Below, piece by piece: positions 1-7,481 of a stretch of DNA of 20,710 bases (position 1 is its first letter; the number at the start of each line of letters is the position of its first letter). The translations under genes were made by a program, and so were the position numbers. Source of the stretch: Bacteroidota bacterium (GTDB lineage: Bacteria; Bacteroidota; Bacteroidia; UKL13-3); contig RGVD01000019.1 in assembly GCA_010027395.1 (NCBI GenBank), positions 1 to 20,710 of the forward strand, in the 5' to 3' direction. The notes under the pieces were generated by a model. That model did no database searches and was not told the DNA's origin. It saw only the letters and a list, made by a program, of their open reading frames with translations.

Positions 1-155
1 CATTAATCTAATTATTAATAATTTATATGTTTTCATTCATTCCAAATATTAGCAGGGCTGTATCTACTTTTGGCTCTATTTGTTTCTATTTACTAGCTTT
101 CTCAATAATTTCTTAAAAACAATTTTACCAAATACCTAAACAATTTATTATTCGT
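1..155. other. Left-edge non-coding stretch
   Basis: This AT-rich stretch contains no supportable gene. The complement of bases 1-3 reads ATG on the minus strand, so a leftward gene could start exactly at the edge, but nothing of its body is visible. No hairpin followed by a T run was seen. It probably forms the upstream region of the DUF2723 gene. Confidence 0.4.
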
Positions 156-187
156 TTTGCTGCTTTGGCAAATTCCGATTATGTTTG
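156..187 (+). promoter_or_regulatory. Bacteroidota-type promoter for the DUF2723 gene
   Basis: TTTG at 156-159 is followed after 20 bases by TATGTTTG at 180-187. This matches the known Bacteroidota pattern of a -33 TTTG and a -7 TAnnTTTG box. Transcription would begin near 193, about 28 bases before the ATG at 221. It also argues against the upstream TTG start at 185, which lies inside the -7 box. Confidence 0.55.
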
Positions 188-220
188 CCTTCTATACTTA
201 AAAAGACCAATTTATTAAAA

Positions 221-3200
221 ATGAGTAATTACAATAAGTACAACAGCGTAATTGGGTGGCTTACCTTTATCATATCCCTGGCCACCTATACACTAACTTT
301 AGAGCCTACAGTTAGTTTTTGGGATTGCGGAGAATTTATTTCAGCATCGTACCGTTTACAAATCTGTCACCCTCCTGGAGCACCTTTATTCTTAATGATT
401 GGACGCGTTTTCTCATTGCTATCGATGGGTGACGTGAGCAGGGTTGCTTTTTGGGTAAACATGGTTTCTGCCACCACAAGTGCGTTAACTGTATTATTCA
501 TGTTTTGGACCATTACCCACTTAGCTAAGAAAATATTGGCTAAAGATACTGAACCAAATGGACAACAATCAATTGCCATATTTGCTGCAGGTTTGGTGGG
601 AGCTTTAACCCTAAATTTCTCTGATACATTCTGGTTTTCGGCAGTTGAAGCAGAGGTGTATGCTTCTTCAAGCTTCTTTACAACCCTAACTTTTTGGTGC
701 ATCCTCAAATGGGAAAATATCGCTAACGAAAAACATGCTGACCGTTGGTTGGTATTAATAGCTTACTTAATAGGTTTAGCCATCGGTGTCCATCTATTGA
801 ACTTATTGGTTATACCTGCCATTGTATATGTTTACTACTTTAAAAAATACAAATCAACACGTAGTGGTTTCTTAAAGGCTACTGGTGTGGCTGTCTTTGC
901 CATCGGCATCGTGCAATTTGGTATCATCCCAGGTGTTCCAAAATTGGCTACCATTTTTGATTATTTCTTTGTTAATTCCTTCGGAATGCCTTTTAACTCA
1001 GGTGCCCTTTTCACGATAGCATTGTTATTTGCCATATTAACTTGGTCAATCATCTACACTGCACGCCACGGCAAAGTGGTTCTAAATACAGCCATGCTAT
1101 GCGTTACCTTTATTATGATTGGTTATTCTAGCTATGTAATGATTCCTATTCGTTCTTTGGCAAATCCACCGATTGATATGAACGACCCTGAGCAACCTTT
1201 CTCACTATTATCATACCTTAACCGTGAGCAATATGGTGAAAACCCATTAATCTATGGACAATACTTTTATGCTAAAGTAATTGATGTTGAGAAAAAAGGC
1301 ATGAACTACCGCAAAGGTGCTGATAAATACGAAGAGGCTGGTGAGAAAATGGAGCGCGTATACGACCCAAAAGATTGTACCATTCTACCTCGTATGTGGG
1401 CTGACAGAGCTGATTATGTGCAAAGCTACCGCCAATGGGAAAATATGCCTGGTGAAAAACGCGCAACCTTTGCTAAAAATATTGACTTCTTATTATCTTA
1501 CCAATTAGGATTTATGTACTGGAGATATTTCTTCTGGAACTTTGTAGGTCGCCAAAATGATGACCAAGGTTTTGGGGATATTGTGAGAGGTAACTGGAAA
1601 TCTGGTATCACCTTCCTAGATGAATGGAGATTAGGGCCACAAAGCAATATGCCTGACTCTATCAAAAATAGTAAGGCAAATAATTCTTACTTTGGTATTC
1701 CATTAATTCTTGGAATATTAGGATTGATATTCCACTTCCGAAAAGCAAAGGAAGATGCTATCGTTATTGCAACCTTATTCCTATTTACTGGATTCTTTAT
1801 TATTTTATATTTGAACTTCCCTGCACATCAGCCTCGTGAGCGTGACTATGCTTATGTTGGTTCATACCAAACTTTCATTATTTGGGTTGGATTGGGTGTT
1901 CTTTGGATTGTTGATTTCCTCTCAAAACGCATGAATGCGCAAGCTGCTACATTTATTGCAGGTGGTGTTGGTTTAGTGGGTTCTCCTGTAATTTTGGCTA
2001 ATCAAAATTGGGATGACCATAACCGTTCAAACCGCTTCACCGCTCTGCACTTTGCTGAAGATTATTTGAATAGCTGTGCTCCAAATTCAATCCTATTTAC
2101 AAATGGTGACAATGATACCTACCCATTATGGTATGCACAGAACGTAGAAGGCATCAGAGCTGATATCCGTGTAATCAATCTAAGTTTATTAAATACAGAT
2201 TGGTATGCAGATGCATTAAAACGTAAAAACTACGATTCAAAGCCTGTTGATTTCAGCATGACACCTGATAAATACGCACAAGGTAATCGTGACTATGTCG
2301 TATACTACGAAAATCCATCTTTGGAAGCTAAATACGGTATTAACAAAAATGACTACTACTCAATTAACAACATCATGGCCTTTATCAATGATGATAATGA
2401 CCCTATGGGAACTGTTGAAACACAAGGTGGCGAGAAATTGCACTACTACCCTACGAAGCGCTTTAGTTTGACAATTGACAAACAAGCTTGTTTGAAAAAT
2501 GGTGTGGTTCAACCTAAAGATGCTCCTTTTATGGTTGATAGTATCAAATGGGAAATTGGCAATAGCAACTTAATGAAAGCAGATTTAATTGTGCTTGATA
2601 TCATTGCTTCCAATATCAATAAAAGACCTATCTGCTGGGCCATTACCACAGGTAGCGATGTATATCTAAACCTTCAAAAATATTTCCAATTAGAAGGTTT
2701 GACGTATCGCTTAGTTCCAATCGAAAATATCAACAATGGTGCTGATGGAACCGTTGGGCGTATTAATACGGATATATTGTATACCAACTTGATGACCAAA
2801 TTTAAATTTGGTAACATGAAAGATCCTAAAGTATATCTTGACGAAACCATTTTACGCCAAACTAAAAACTTCAAAAACATATACTTTAGATTGGCCGAAT
2901 CATTGGCTTACGAAGGTAAAAAAGACAGCGCTGTGAAAGCATTAGATTTTTGCCAAAGCATGATGCCTAAAGAAACTGTGCCTTTGGATGTATTCTCTGT
3001 AAGAATGGTTGAAGGATATTATTTATCTGATGCGAAAGACAAAGGTGCTAAACTATTAAAAGAAATTTTTGAGTTTCACACTGAAAAAATCAAGTATTTC
3101 ATGAGCTTCAAGAAAGGCAACAAATTAAAATCTGTTCAGTCTGATATTGAAGAAAACATGCAAATTGCAGGCTATTGTGCTCAATTAGCTGAGATACATA

Positions 3201-3262
3201 AAGACGAAAAATTAACTAAGGAATTTCAAGCTGAATTAACAAAGCTTCAAGCCGGTTCATAA
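221..3262 (+). CDS. DUF2723 (GT117-type) polytopic membrane protein
   Basis: A 1013-residue inner-membrane protein of the DUF2723 family, which is typical of Bacteroidota and is classed as glycosyltransferase family 117, with a predicted GT-C fold resembling protein O-mannosyltransferases. The N-terminal half has many hydrophobic segments, the first at about residues 11-28. It is followed by an acidic loop, WDCGEF, which is the expected place for a GT-C catalytic Asp/Glu pair, and by HPPGAPLF. A later conserved-looking block, NGDNDTYPLWYAQ, begins the soluble region, and the last 300 residues are hydrophilic and helical, possibly TPR-like. I chose ATG 221 because the TTG start at 185 sits in the promoter box. 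The likely role is transfer of a lipid-linked sugar to exported protein or lipid; substrate and direction are inference. It appears monocistronic, with a hairpin downstream. Confidence 0.88.
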   Translation: MSNYNKYNSVIGWLTFIISLATYTLTLEPTVSFWDCGEFISASYRLQICHPPGAPLFLMIGRVFSLLSMGDVSRVAFWVNMVSATTSALTVLFMFWTITHLAKKILAKDTEPNGQQSIAIFAAGLVGALTLNFSDTFWFSAVEAEVYASSSFFTTLTFWCILKWENIANEKHADRWLVLIAYLIGLAIGVHLLNLLVIPAIVYVYYFKKYKSTRSGFLKATGVAVFAIGIVQFGIIPGVPKLATIFDYFFVNSFGMPFNSGALFTIALLFAILTWSIIYTARHGKVVLNTAMLCVTFIMIGYSSYVMIPIRSLANPPIDMNDPEQPFSLLSYLNREQYGENPLIYGQYFYAKVIDVEKKGMNYRKGADKYEEAGEKMERVYDPKDCTILPRMWADRADYVQSYRQWENMPGEKRATFAKNIDFLLSYQLGFMYWRYFFWNFVGRQNDDQGFGDIVRGNWKSGITFLDEWRLGPQSNMPDSIKNSKANNSYFGIPLILGILGLIFHFRKAKEDAIVIATLFLFTGFFIILYLNFPAHQPRERDYAYVGSYQTFIIWVGLGVLWIVDFLSKRMNAQAATFIAGGVGLVGSPVILANQNWDDHNRSNRFTALHFAEDYLNSCAPNSILFTNGDNDTYPLWYAQNVEGIRADIRVINLSLLNTDWYADALKRKNYDSKPVDFSMTPDKYAQGNRDYVVYYENPSLEAKYGINKNDYYSINNIMAFINDDNDPMGTVETQGGEKLHYYPTKRFSLTIDKQACLKNGVVQPKDAPFMVDSIKWEIGNSNLMKADLIVLDIIASNINKRPICWAITTGSDVYLNLQKYFQLEGLTYRLVPIENINNGADGTVGRINTDILYTNLMTKFKFGNMKDPKVYLDETILRQTKNFKNIYFRLAESLAYEGKKDSAVKALDFCQSMMPKETVPLDVFSVRMVEGYYLSDAKDKGAKLLKEIFEFHTEKIKYFMSFKKGNKLKSVQSDIEENMQIAGYCAQLAEIHKDEKLTKEFQAELTKLQAGS

Positions 3263-3270
3263 TCATTAAT

Positions 3271-3333
3271 CGTCATTGCGTATGAAGTGAAACAATCTGA
3301 AGAAATGGATTGATAAACTACACTAAGAATGAC
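3271..3333. repeat. Degenerate palindromic intergenic repeat, copy 1
   Basis: The stretch opens with CGTCATTGCG and closes with AGAATGAC, so its ends are inverted (GTCATT / AATGAC). An inner CAATC / GATTG pair surrounds a short loop. The left arm, with GAAG and CAATCTGA, resembles the copy at 9799-9891 and, from memory, a repeat scattered between genes in many Bacteroidota. Its function is unknown; it would form a cruciform or RNA hairpin. Confidence 0.5.
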
Positions 3334-3344
3334 AAATATAACAA

Positions 3345-3390
3345 GCGCAGAGTATCAAGAATAATCCCTTGCTTCTCTGCGCTTCTGTTT
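3345..3390 (+). terminator. Hairpin between DUF2723 gene and rlmB
   Basis: GCGCAGAG (3345-3352) pairs with CTCTGCGC (3375-3382), and an inner CAAG (3356-3359) pairs with CTTG (3368-3371) across an 8-base loop. A modest T-rich tail (TTCTGTTTT) follows. It could terminate the upstream transcript. The T run is interrupted, so it may instead be part of an intergenic repeat or a leader structure for rlmB, whose ATG lies 22 bases further on. Confidence 0.45.
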
Positions 3391-3403
3391 TAATAAAAAA
3401 GAA

Positions 3404-4156
3404 ATGTACAATCAAAACAAAGCTTCAAACCCACTTCTTGTTTATGGTATTCATGCCATTGAAGAGGCTGTAAACAATGGCAAAGACATTCAAAAAGTTT
3501 TACTTCAAAGAGGTATAAGCAATCCTGCCATTGAACATTTGTTGCAACTTTGTAAACACCACCAAATACCCTTTCAATATGTTCCTAAGGAGAAATTTTT
3601 TGCTTATAAAAACAAAAATCACCAAGGTGCAGTAGCTTATATTTCGCCTATTAGCTACCAAAATATTGAAATGCTTTTGCCTCAATTGTTCGAGGAAGGA
3701 AAAGAGCCATTTATTTTAATTTTAGATAAAGTAACCGATACCCGAAACTTTGGTGCCATTGCCCGTTCTGCCTATTGCGCGGGGGTTCATGCCATTGTGG
3801 TTCCGTTTGCAGATGCCGCACCTGTAACAGATGATGCCATCAAAACATCAGCAGGGGCTTTACTTCAAATTCCTGTTTGTAGAGAAAAAAATCTAAAGAC
3901 AGTAATTGAATTGATGAACCAAAGTGGCCTTGCTACATTGGCCTGCAGCGAGAAAGCAAACAAAAACTTGCAGGATGTAGACCTTACAGGACCACTTGCC
4001 ATTGTAATGGGAAATGAAGAAAAAGGCATAAGCCCTGACATCATGAAACGCTGCACTTACTTAGGCAAAATACCTTTGGAGTTTGGTGTGCAATCTTTAA
4101 ATGTATCCGTAGCATGTGGTATTGCCCTATACGAGGCTGTTAGACAACGCATATAA
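3404..4156 (+). CDS. rlmB: RlmB-type 23S rRNA 2'-O-methyltransferase
   Basis: A 250-residue SpoU/TrmH-family methyltransferase, predicted to use S-adenosylmethionine to methylate a ribose 2'-OH of 23S rRNA (G2251 in E. coli RlmB). The N-terminal part (about 1-80) matches the substrate-binding domain that RlmB has and that TrmL-type members lack, including LLVYGIHAIEEA. The three SPOUT knot motifs are present: NFGAIARSA (115-123, with the catalytic-type Asn and Arg), MGNEEKGIS (202-210) and SLNVSVACGIALYEA (231-245). Length is normal. The start has an A-rich leader. The stop overlaps the next ATG by one base (TAATG), implying translational coupling to the cyclase-family gene. Which nucleotide is modified here is inference. 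Confidence 0.93.
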   Translation: MYNQNKASNPLLVYGIHAIEEAVNNGKDIQKVLLQRGISNPAIEHLLQLCKHHQIPFQYVPKEKFFAYKNKNHQGAVAYISPISYQNIEMLLPQLFEEGKEPFILILDKVTDTRNFGAIARSAYCAGVHAIVVPFADAAPVTDDAIKTSAGALLQIPVCREKNLKTVIELMNQSGLATLACSEKANKNLQDVDLTGPLAIVMGNEEKGISPDIMKRCTYLGKIPLEFGVQSLNVSVACGIALYEAVRQRI

Positions 4157-4902
4157 TGAAAGCAACAATACACTGGAATCAGCATAACTTTGAGGTGGAT
4201 TTATCCAAGCCTATTGATATTTCTATACCATTAAAAAATGGCAATGATAACCCAAATGGATTTTATATTGATGCGCCAAGGTTTGAGCCAGTGCGTGTAG
4301 GAAGCTTTGTTGGATCTGTTGCTGAAGGAGCAGGTTGCAATTGCGAAAACTTATATATAAATGCTCATGGGAATGGCACACATACCGAATGTGTAGGACA
4401 TATTTCTTTGGAACGAATCACTATTAATCAATGCCTAAAGCAGTTTTATTCCATGGCCCAATTGATTAGTGTTGCTCCCAAATTACAAAGCAGTGGAGAC
4501 TATGTGGTGATGTTGGAAGATGTAAAACACCTATTACAAAATGACATTGAAGCACTTGTTTTACGTACCCTTCCTAATATTTCAGACAAGCTTCATAAAG
4601 CCTATTCTGGGACCAATCCTACCTATGTGGAACCCGCACTAACGGCATATTTATGCGAAAATAACATCAAACATTTCTTACTTGATTTGCCTTCGGTGGA
4701 TAGAGAAGAAGATGAGGGAAAACTAGAAGCGCATCATGCCTTTTGGAACTATCCAAACGCACCAAGATTGGATGCCACCATTACGGAATTTATTTATGTA
4801 AAAAATGAAGTGAAAGATGGGAGGTATTTATTAAACCTCCAAATTGCTTCTTTTGAAAGCGATGCCAGCCCAAGCAAGCCGGTGCTATATGCAATAAGTT
4901 AA
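4156..4902 (+). CDS. Cyclase-family (kynurenine formamidase-like) metal hydrolase
   Basis: A 248-residue protein of the cyclase family (Pfam PF04199), whose members include kynurenine formamidase and other metal-dependent amidohydrolases. The opening DLSKPIDISIPL matches the usual start of the family. The metal-binding stretch reads HGNGTHTECVGH (71-82). Compared with the family pattern HxGTHxDxPxH it has Glu for Asp and Val for Pro but keeps the His residues. A later DLPSVDREEDEGKLEAHHAFW (about 177-197) holds further conserved His and acidic residues. It starts inside the rlmB stop codon, so the two are co-translated, although no functional link is obvious. No kynurenine or tryptophan genes are nearby, so a kynurenine role is unproven; the substrate is unknown. 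Confidence 0.8.
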   Translation: MKATIHWNQHNFEVDLSKPIDISIPLKNGNDNPNGFYIDAPRFEPVRVGSFVGSVAEGAGCNCENLYINAHGNGTHTECVGHISLERITINQCLKQFYSMAQLISVAPKLQSSGDYVVMLEDVKHLLQNDIEALVLRTLPNISDKLHKAYSGTNPTYVEPALTAYLCENNIKHFLLDLPSVDREEDEGKLEAHHAFWNYPNAPRLDATITEFIYVKNEVKDGRYLLNLQIASFESDASPSKPVLYAIS

Positions 4903-5041
4903 TACCACTGGTTCGAATTTGCTATTCGAATCATTTATTACAAAGATTTGCAATCCGCTTTTTCTTATACTTAAGTTAAAACAAATTTATAAAAAGGCAT
5001 TTAATTTTGGCATTACAAATGCTAATAGCAATTAAATGCAG

Positions 5042-5070
5042 TTTGCACAACCGCACTAGCTGTAACTTTG
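5042..5070 (+). promoter_or_regulatory. Putative promoter, distal, for the 92-aa membrane protein
   Basis: TTTG (5042-5045) and TAACTTTG (5063-5070) are 17 bases apart and fit the Bacteroidota promoter pattern. Transcription would begin near 5076, placing the hairpin at 5094-5118 inside a leader of about 146 bases. Confidence 0.4.
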
Positions 5071-5093
5071 TATAAATACTATTTTAACCTATA

Positions 5094-5118
5094 CTTGTTG
5101 GTGAAGAACACCAACAAG
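5094..5118 (+). promoter_or_regulatory. Perfect 10-bp inverted repeat in leader
   Basis: CTTGTTGGTG and CACCAACAAG are exact inverted copies separated by AAGAA. No T run follows, so it does not look like an intrinsic terminator. It lies between two candidate promoter boxes and could be an RNA leader structure, an operator, or the core of a dispersed repeat. Confidence 0.55.
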
Positions 5119-5132
5119 GGCAGAAATTTTGT

Positions 5133-5140
5133 TATATTCG
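5133..5140 (+). promoter_or_regulatory. TATATTCG box, proximal
   Basis: TATATTCG lies 82 bases before the ATG at 5223. The same octamer stands upstream of four other genes in this window in the correct orientation, so it is probably a -7 box variant of TAnnTTTG. I see no TTTG at the usual -33 spacing. Confidence 0.35.
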
Positions 5141-5222
5141 CTCAAATATATTAGGTGAAAAATGAATGAGAATTAGACTATAAAGTAAGAAATATTGAAC
5201 CAATTAATAAAGATAAAGCACT

Positions 5223-5501
5223 ATGGACAACAAAGAGACAAAATCTAAATGGGAAAAGATTAAGGAATTACCTTTTCAAAAAAAGGTCGGCTATTTATTA
5301 TTAACGCCCCCAATGTTTAGCATATTACTATTGTTGATTGACCTATTATTTGAGGTGGATTTTATACACCTCCAATATTTTTGGACAGGTGATACCAATG
5401 TAGATTATCACCACGGAGGAGGAGGAGGATTTACCTCCGCTCTACCAATTTATTTTGGTTTAATGGCTATCGCAGGAGCGTATTTAATTAAAGAAAAATA
5501 A
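5223..5501 (+). CDS. Small two-TM membrane protein, unknown function
   Basis: A 92-residue protein I do not recognise. It has a Lys-rich cytosolic-looking N-terminus (1-22), a hydrophobic helix at about 23-43 (YLLLTPPMFSILLLLIDLLF), a loop with aromatic residues and a HHGGGGG tract (about 63-69), a second helix at about 72-88, and a basic tail KEK. The topology is probably both termini inside. Codon use and the A-rich start context look like a real gene. It stands alone after a long structured leader and before a hairpin shared with the convergent ABC transporter gene. No enzymatic motif is visible. A regulatory small membrane protein is possible but not shown. Confidence 0.65.
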   Translation: MDNKETKSKWEKIKELPFQKKVGYLLLTPPMFSILLLLIDLLFEVDFIHLQYFWTGDTNVDYHHGGGGGFTSALPIYFGLMAIAGAYLIKEK

Positions 5502-5511
5502 AACTTAGGTG

Positions 5512-5561
5512 TTGTCGGGAATTTCTTCCCGACAAAATACGAGTGTCGGGTGGAAACACCC
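5512..5561. terminator. Paired hairpins between convergent genes
   Basis: TTGTCGGGAA (5512-5521) pairs with TTCCCGACAA (5526-5535) around TTTC, a perfect 10-bp stem. A second stem GGGTG / CACCC (5548-5552, 5557-5561) follows, preceded by another TGTCGGG, and CTTCA / TGAAG forms a third small pair just beyond. The first stem probably ends both the 92-residue gene and, on the other strand where a T-rich tract follows, the ABC exporter gene. The T runs are imperfect on both sides. Confidence 0.5.
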
Positions 5562-5589
5562 TACTTCATTTGAAGTTTAAGAACCTAAT

Positions 5590-7413
5590 TTACTCAGCCA
5601 ATTGCTGCATTTTATTAAGCTCTTTGTACATGCCTTCTTGGTTGATTAATTTATTGTGGGTGCCTTGCTGCACAATCCTACCTTTGTCTAACACCACAAT
5701 CAAATCTGCATTTTGTATGGTACTTAATCGATGTGCTATCACAATGGTGGTGCGGTTTTTCATCACATTGGCCAAGGCCTCTTGCACCAGCCGCTCACTA
5801 CCTGTATCTAGGGCTGAAGTAGCTTCATCCAATATCAAAATATCAGGGTTGGTATTTACAGCACGTGCAATGCTAATCCTTTGTCTTTGTCCACCACTTA
5901 GCTTATTACCACTGTCACCAATATTGGTTTGGTAGCCATTGTCGGTATCCATAATAAATTGATGGGCATTGGCTGTTTTAGCAGCCAATTCAATTTGCTC
6001 TTGACCTACATTTAATTTTCCAAAAGCAATGTTGTTATAGATGGTATCATTAAACAAAATAGACTCTTGTGTAACGATTCCCATTAAGCCACGCAATTCA
6101 AGAATTTTATACTCTTTTATGTTTATGCCATCAATCAAAACCTCTCCTTCAATAGGGTCGTAGAAACGAGGCACCAAATCACTCAAAGTAGATTTACCAC
6201 TTCCTGAAGGACCCACCAACGCAATGGTTTTGCCTTTTTCAATGGTCAAGTTGATATTCTTTAAAACATACTCATCGGCATATTTAAAACTTACGTTTTT
6301 AAACTCAATGTTCTTCTTAAAATGTTGGATAGAAACCGGATTCTCAACATGGGTAATCACCTCTTCACTTTGAAGCACTTCTTCAATTCTGTTTAACGAA
6401 GCCCTACCCTTTTGCATAGAACTGTAAGCCGTTGAAAAAGCTTTTGATGGTGACAATAATTGAGAAAATATACCAATATATCCTATAAATATTTCAGCAT
6501 CAATATTCGAATCGCCATTGATAACCATCTTACCACCTATCCATAAAATTAGGGCAAGCATACCCACACTGATGGTTTCGCTAATGGGCGATGCGCCATC
6601 ACCTGTGCGGTTTGAAGCAATGTTGATTCGTGTATATTGCTCGTTGTATTTTTTGAAACGAGCCATGAAAAACTCTTGGGAATTGAATGCTTTAATAACA
6701 CGCACACCCATCAATGTCTCTTCAAACAATGAAACCAACTCGCCAAATTTGCTCTGTCCACGTTGAGATAATTTCTTTAATATTCTTCCTACCCTACCTA
6801 AAAACAAAGCTGAAACTGGAAGTGATAAAAACACAATCAAAGTAAGAATGGGGCTCATCCAAATAAGCATGCTTAAATAAAACACAATGGTTAATGGCTC
6901 TTTAAACAGAGCTTCAAGGGAACTCATGATAGCTACCTCAACTTGCATGATATCACTTGTCATGCGGCTTATCAAATCACCTTTTTTCTCTTCACTAAAA
7001 TAAGACAAAGGCAAAATGATAATGTGCTGATAAAGTTTTTCTCTTAAATCACTCACCACATAATTGCGCAATGGCACCATAAAATAAAGGGCTAAATAGC
7101 GAAACAAGTTCTTCAACAAAATCATGAATACCACCAAACCACAAATGTATAAAAGTGCTGTTTCAGCACCCTCTGTTTGTATCACACCTGAAATATAGTA
7201 AGAGAAATAATTCTTAACTGAATCGAAGCTAAGCGTCAACTCTGGCTTCACATATACCAATTTGGTTTTATCAAAAAGCAATCCCAAAAAAGGAATGATC
7301 AAGGTGATAGAAAACAAACCGAATAGAATAGAGAGAATATTACATAAAATATTTAAAGCTGCAAGGGCTTTGTAAGGCTTTGCATATTTTAAAAATTGAA
7401 GGTATCCTTTCAT
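5590..7413 (-). CDS. MsbA-type ABC exporter (fused TMD-NBD)
   Basis: A 607-residue half-transporter that should act as a homodimer in the inner membrane. The transmembrane domain covers about residues 1-330, with helices near 18-45, 88-115, 173-205 and 280-320. The nucleotide-binding domain follows: Walker A GPSGSGKST (401-409), Q-loop Gln449, signature LSGGQ (505-509), Walker B ILILDE (525-530) with catalytic Glu530, D-loop SALD, and switch His561. All catalytic residues are present. In Bacteroidota, proteins of this architecture are usually annotated as MsbA-like lipid A/lipid flippases, but drug or peptide export cannot be excluded. It lies 68 bases after the pseudouridine synthase gene on the same strand and has its own TATATTCG box, so it may be read both from that box and by read-through. 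Confidence 0.9.
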   Translation of the reverse strand: MKGYLQFLKYAKPYKALAALNILCNILSILFGLFSITLIIPFLGLLFDKTKLVYVKPELTLSFDSVKNYFSYYISGVIQTEGAETALLYICGLVVFMILLKNLFRYLALYFMVPLRNYVVSDLREKLYQHIIILPLSYFSEEKKGDLISRMTSDIMQVEVAIMSSLEALFKEPLTIVFYLSMLIWMSPILTLIVFLSLPVSALFLGRVGRILKKLSQRGQSKFGELVSLFEETLMGVRVIKAFNSQEFFMARFKKYNEQYTRINIASNRTGDGASPISETISVGMLALILWIGGKMVINGDSNIDAEIFIGYIGIFSQLLSPSKAFSTAYSSMQKGRASLNRIEEVLQSEEVITHVENPVSIQHFKKNIEFKNVSFKYADEYVLKNINLTIEKGKTIALVGPSGSGKSTLSDLVPRFYDPIEGEVLIDGINIKEYKILELRGLMGIVTQESILFNDTIYNNIAFGKLNVGQEQIELAAKTANAHQFIMDTDNGYQTNIGDSGNKLSGGQRQRISIARAVNTNPDILILDEATSALDTGSERLVQEALANVMKNRTTIVIAHRLSTIQNADLIVVLDKGRIVQQGTHNKLINQEGMYKELNKMQQLAE

Positions 7414-7432
7414 TATTGCGCTAAATAAGCTA

Positions 7433-7440
7433 CGAATATA
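7433..7440 (-). promoter_or_regulatory. TATATTCG box upstream of the ABC exporter
   Basis: On the minus strand TATATTCG ends 19 bases before the ATG at 7413. It is read as a -7 box variant; no convincing -33 TTTG is seen. Confidence 0.35.
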
Positions 7441-7481
7441 AAAATTATGATGTTATGATTAGAAATTAGGCAGCTATGTGA

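Larger units (their letters stand above)
4903..5222. other. 320-base intergenic region with repeat, hairpin and putative promoters
   Basis: There is no gene longer than a few codons here. The left part holds an inverted repeat TTCGAAT / ATTCGAA (4912-4918 and 4924-4930) and GATTTGCAATCCGC, both of a type seen in degenerate intergenic repeats. The right part holds TAACTTTG (5063-5070), a perfect 10-bp hairpin (5094-5118), TATATTCG (5133-5140), and two overlapping tiny reading frames (ATG at 5162 and 5166, four and five codons) before the 92-residue gene. The leader is unusually long for this window. Confidence 0.5.

Noticed and set aside
185..220. Upstream TTG start for the DUF2723 gene
   Set aside because: It falls inside a TATGTTTG promoter box; ATG 221 has an A-rich leader and begins a family-like N-terminus.
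5543..5935. 130-residue plus-strand open frame opposite the ABC exporter
   Set aside because: It is antisense to the conserved ATPase domain, with no family resemblance.
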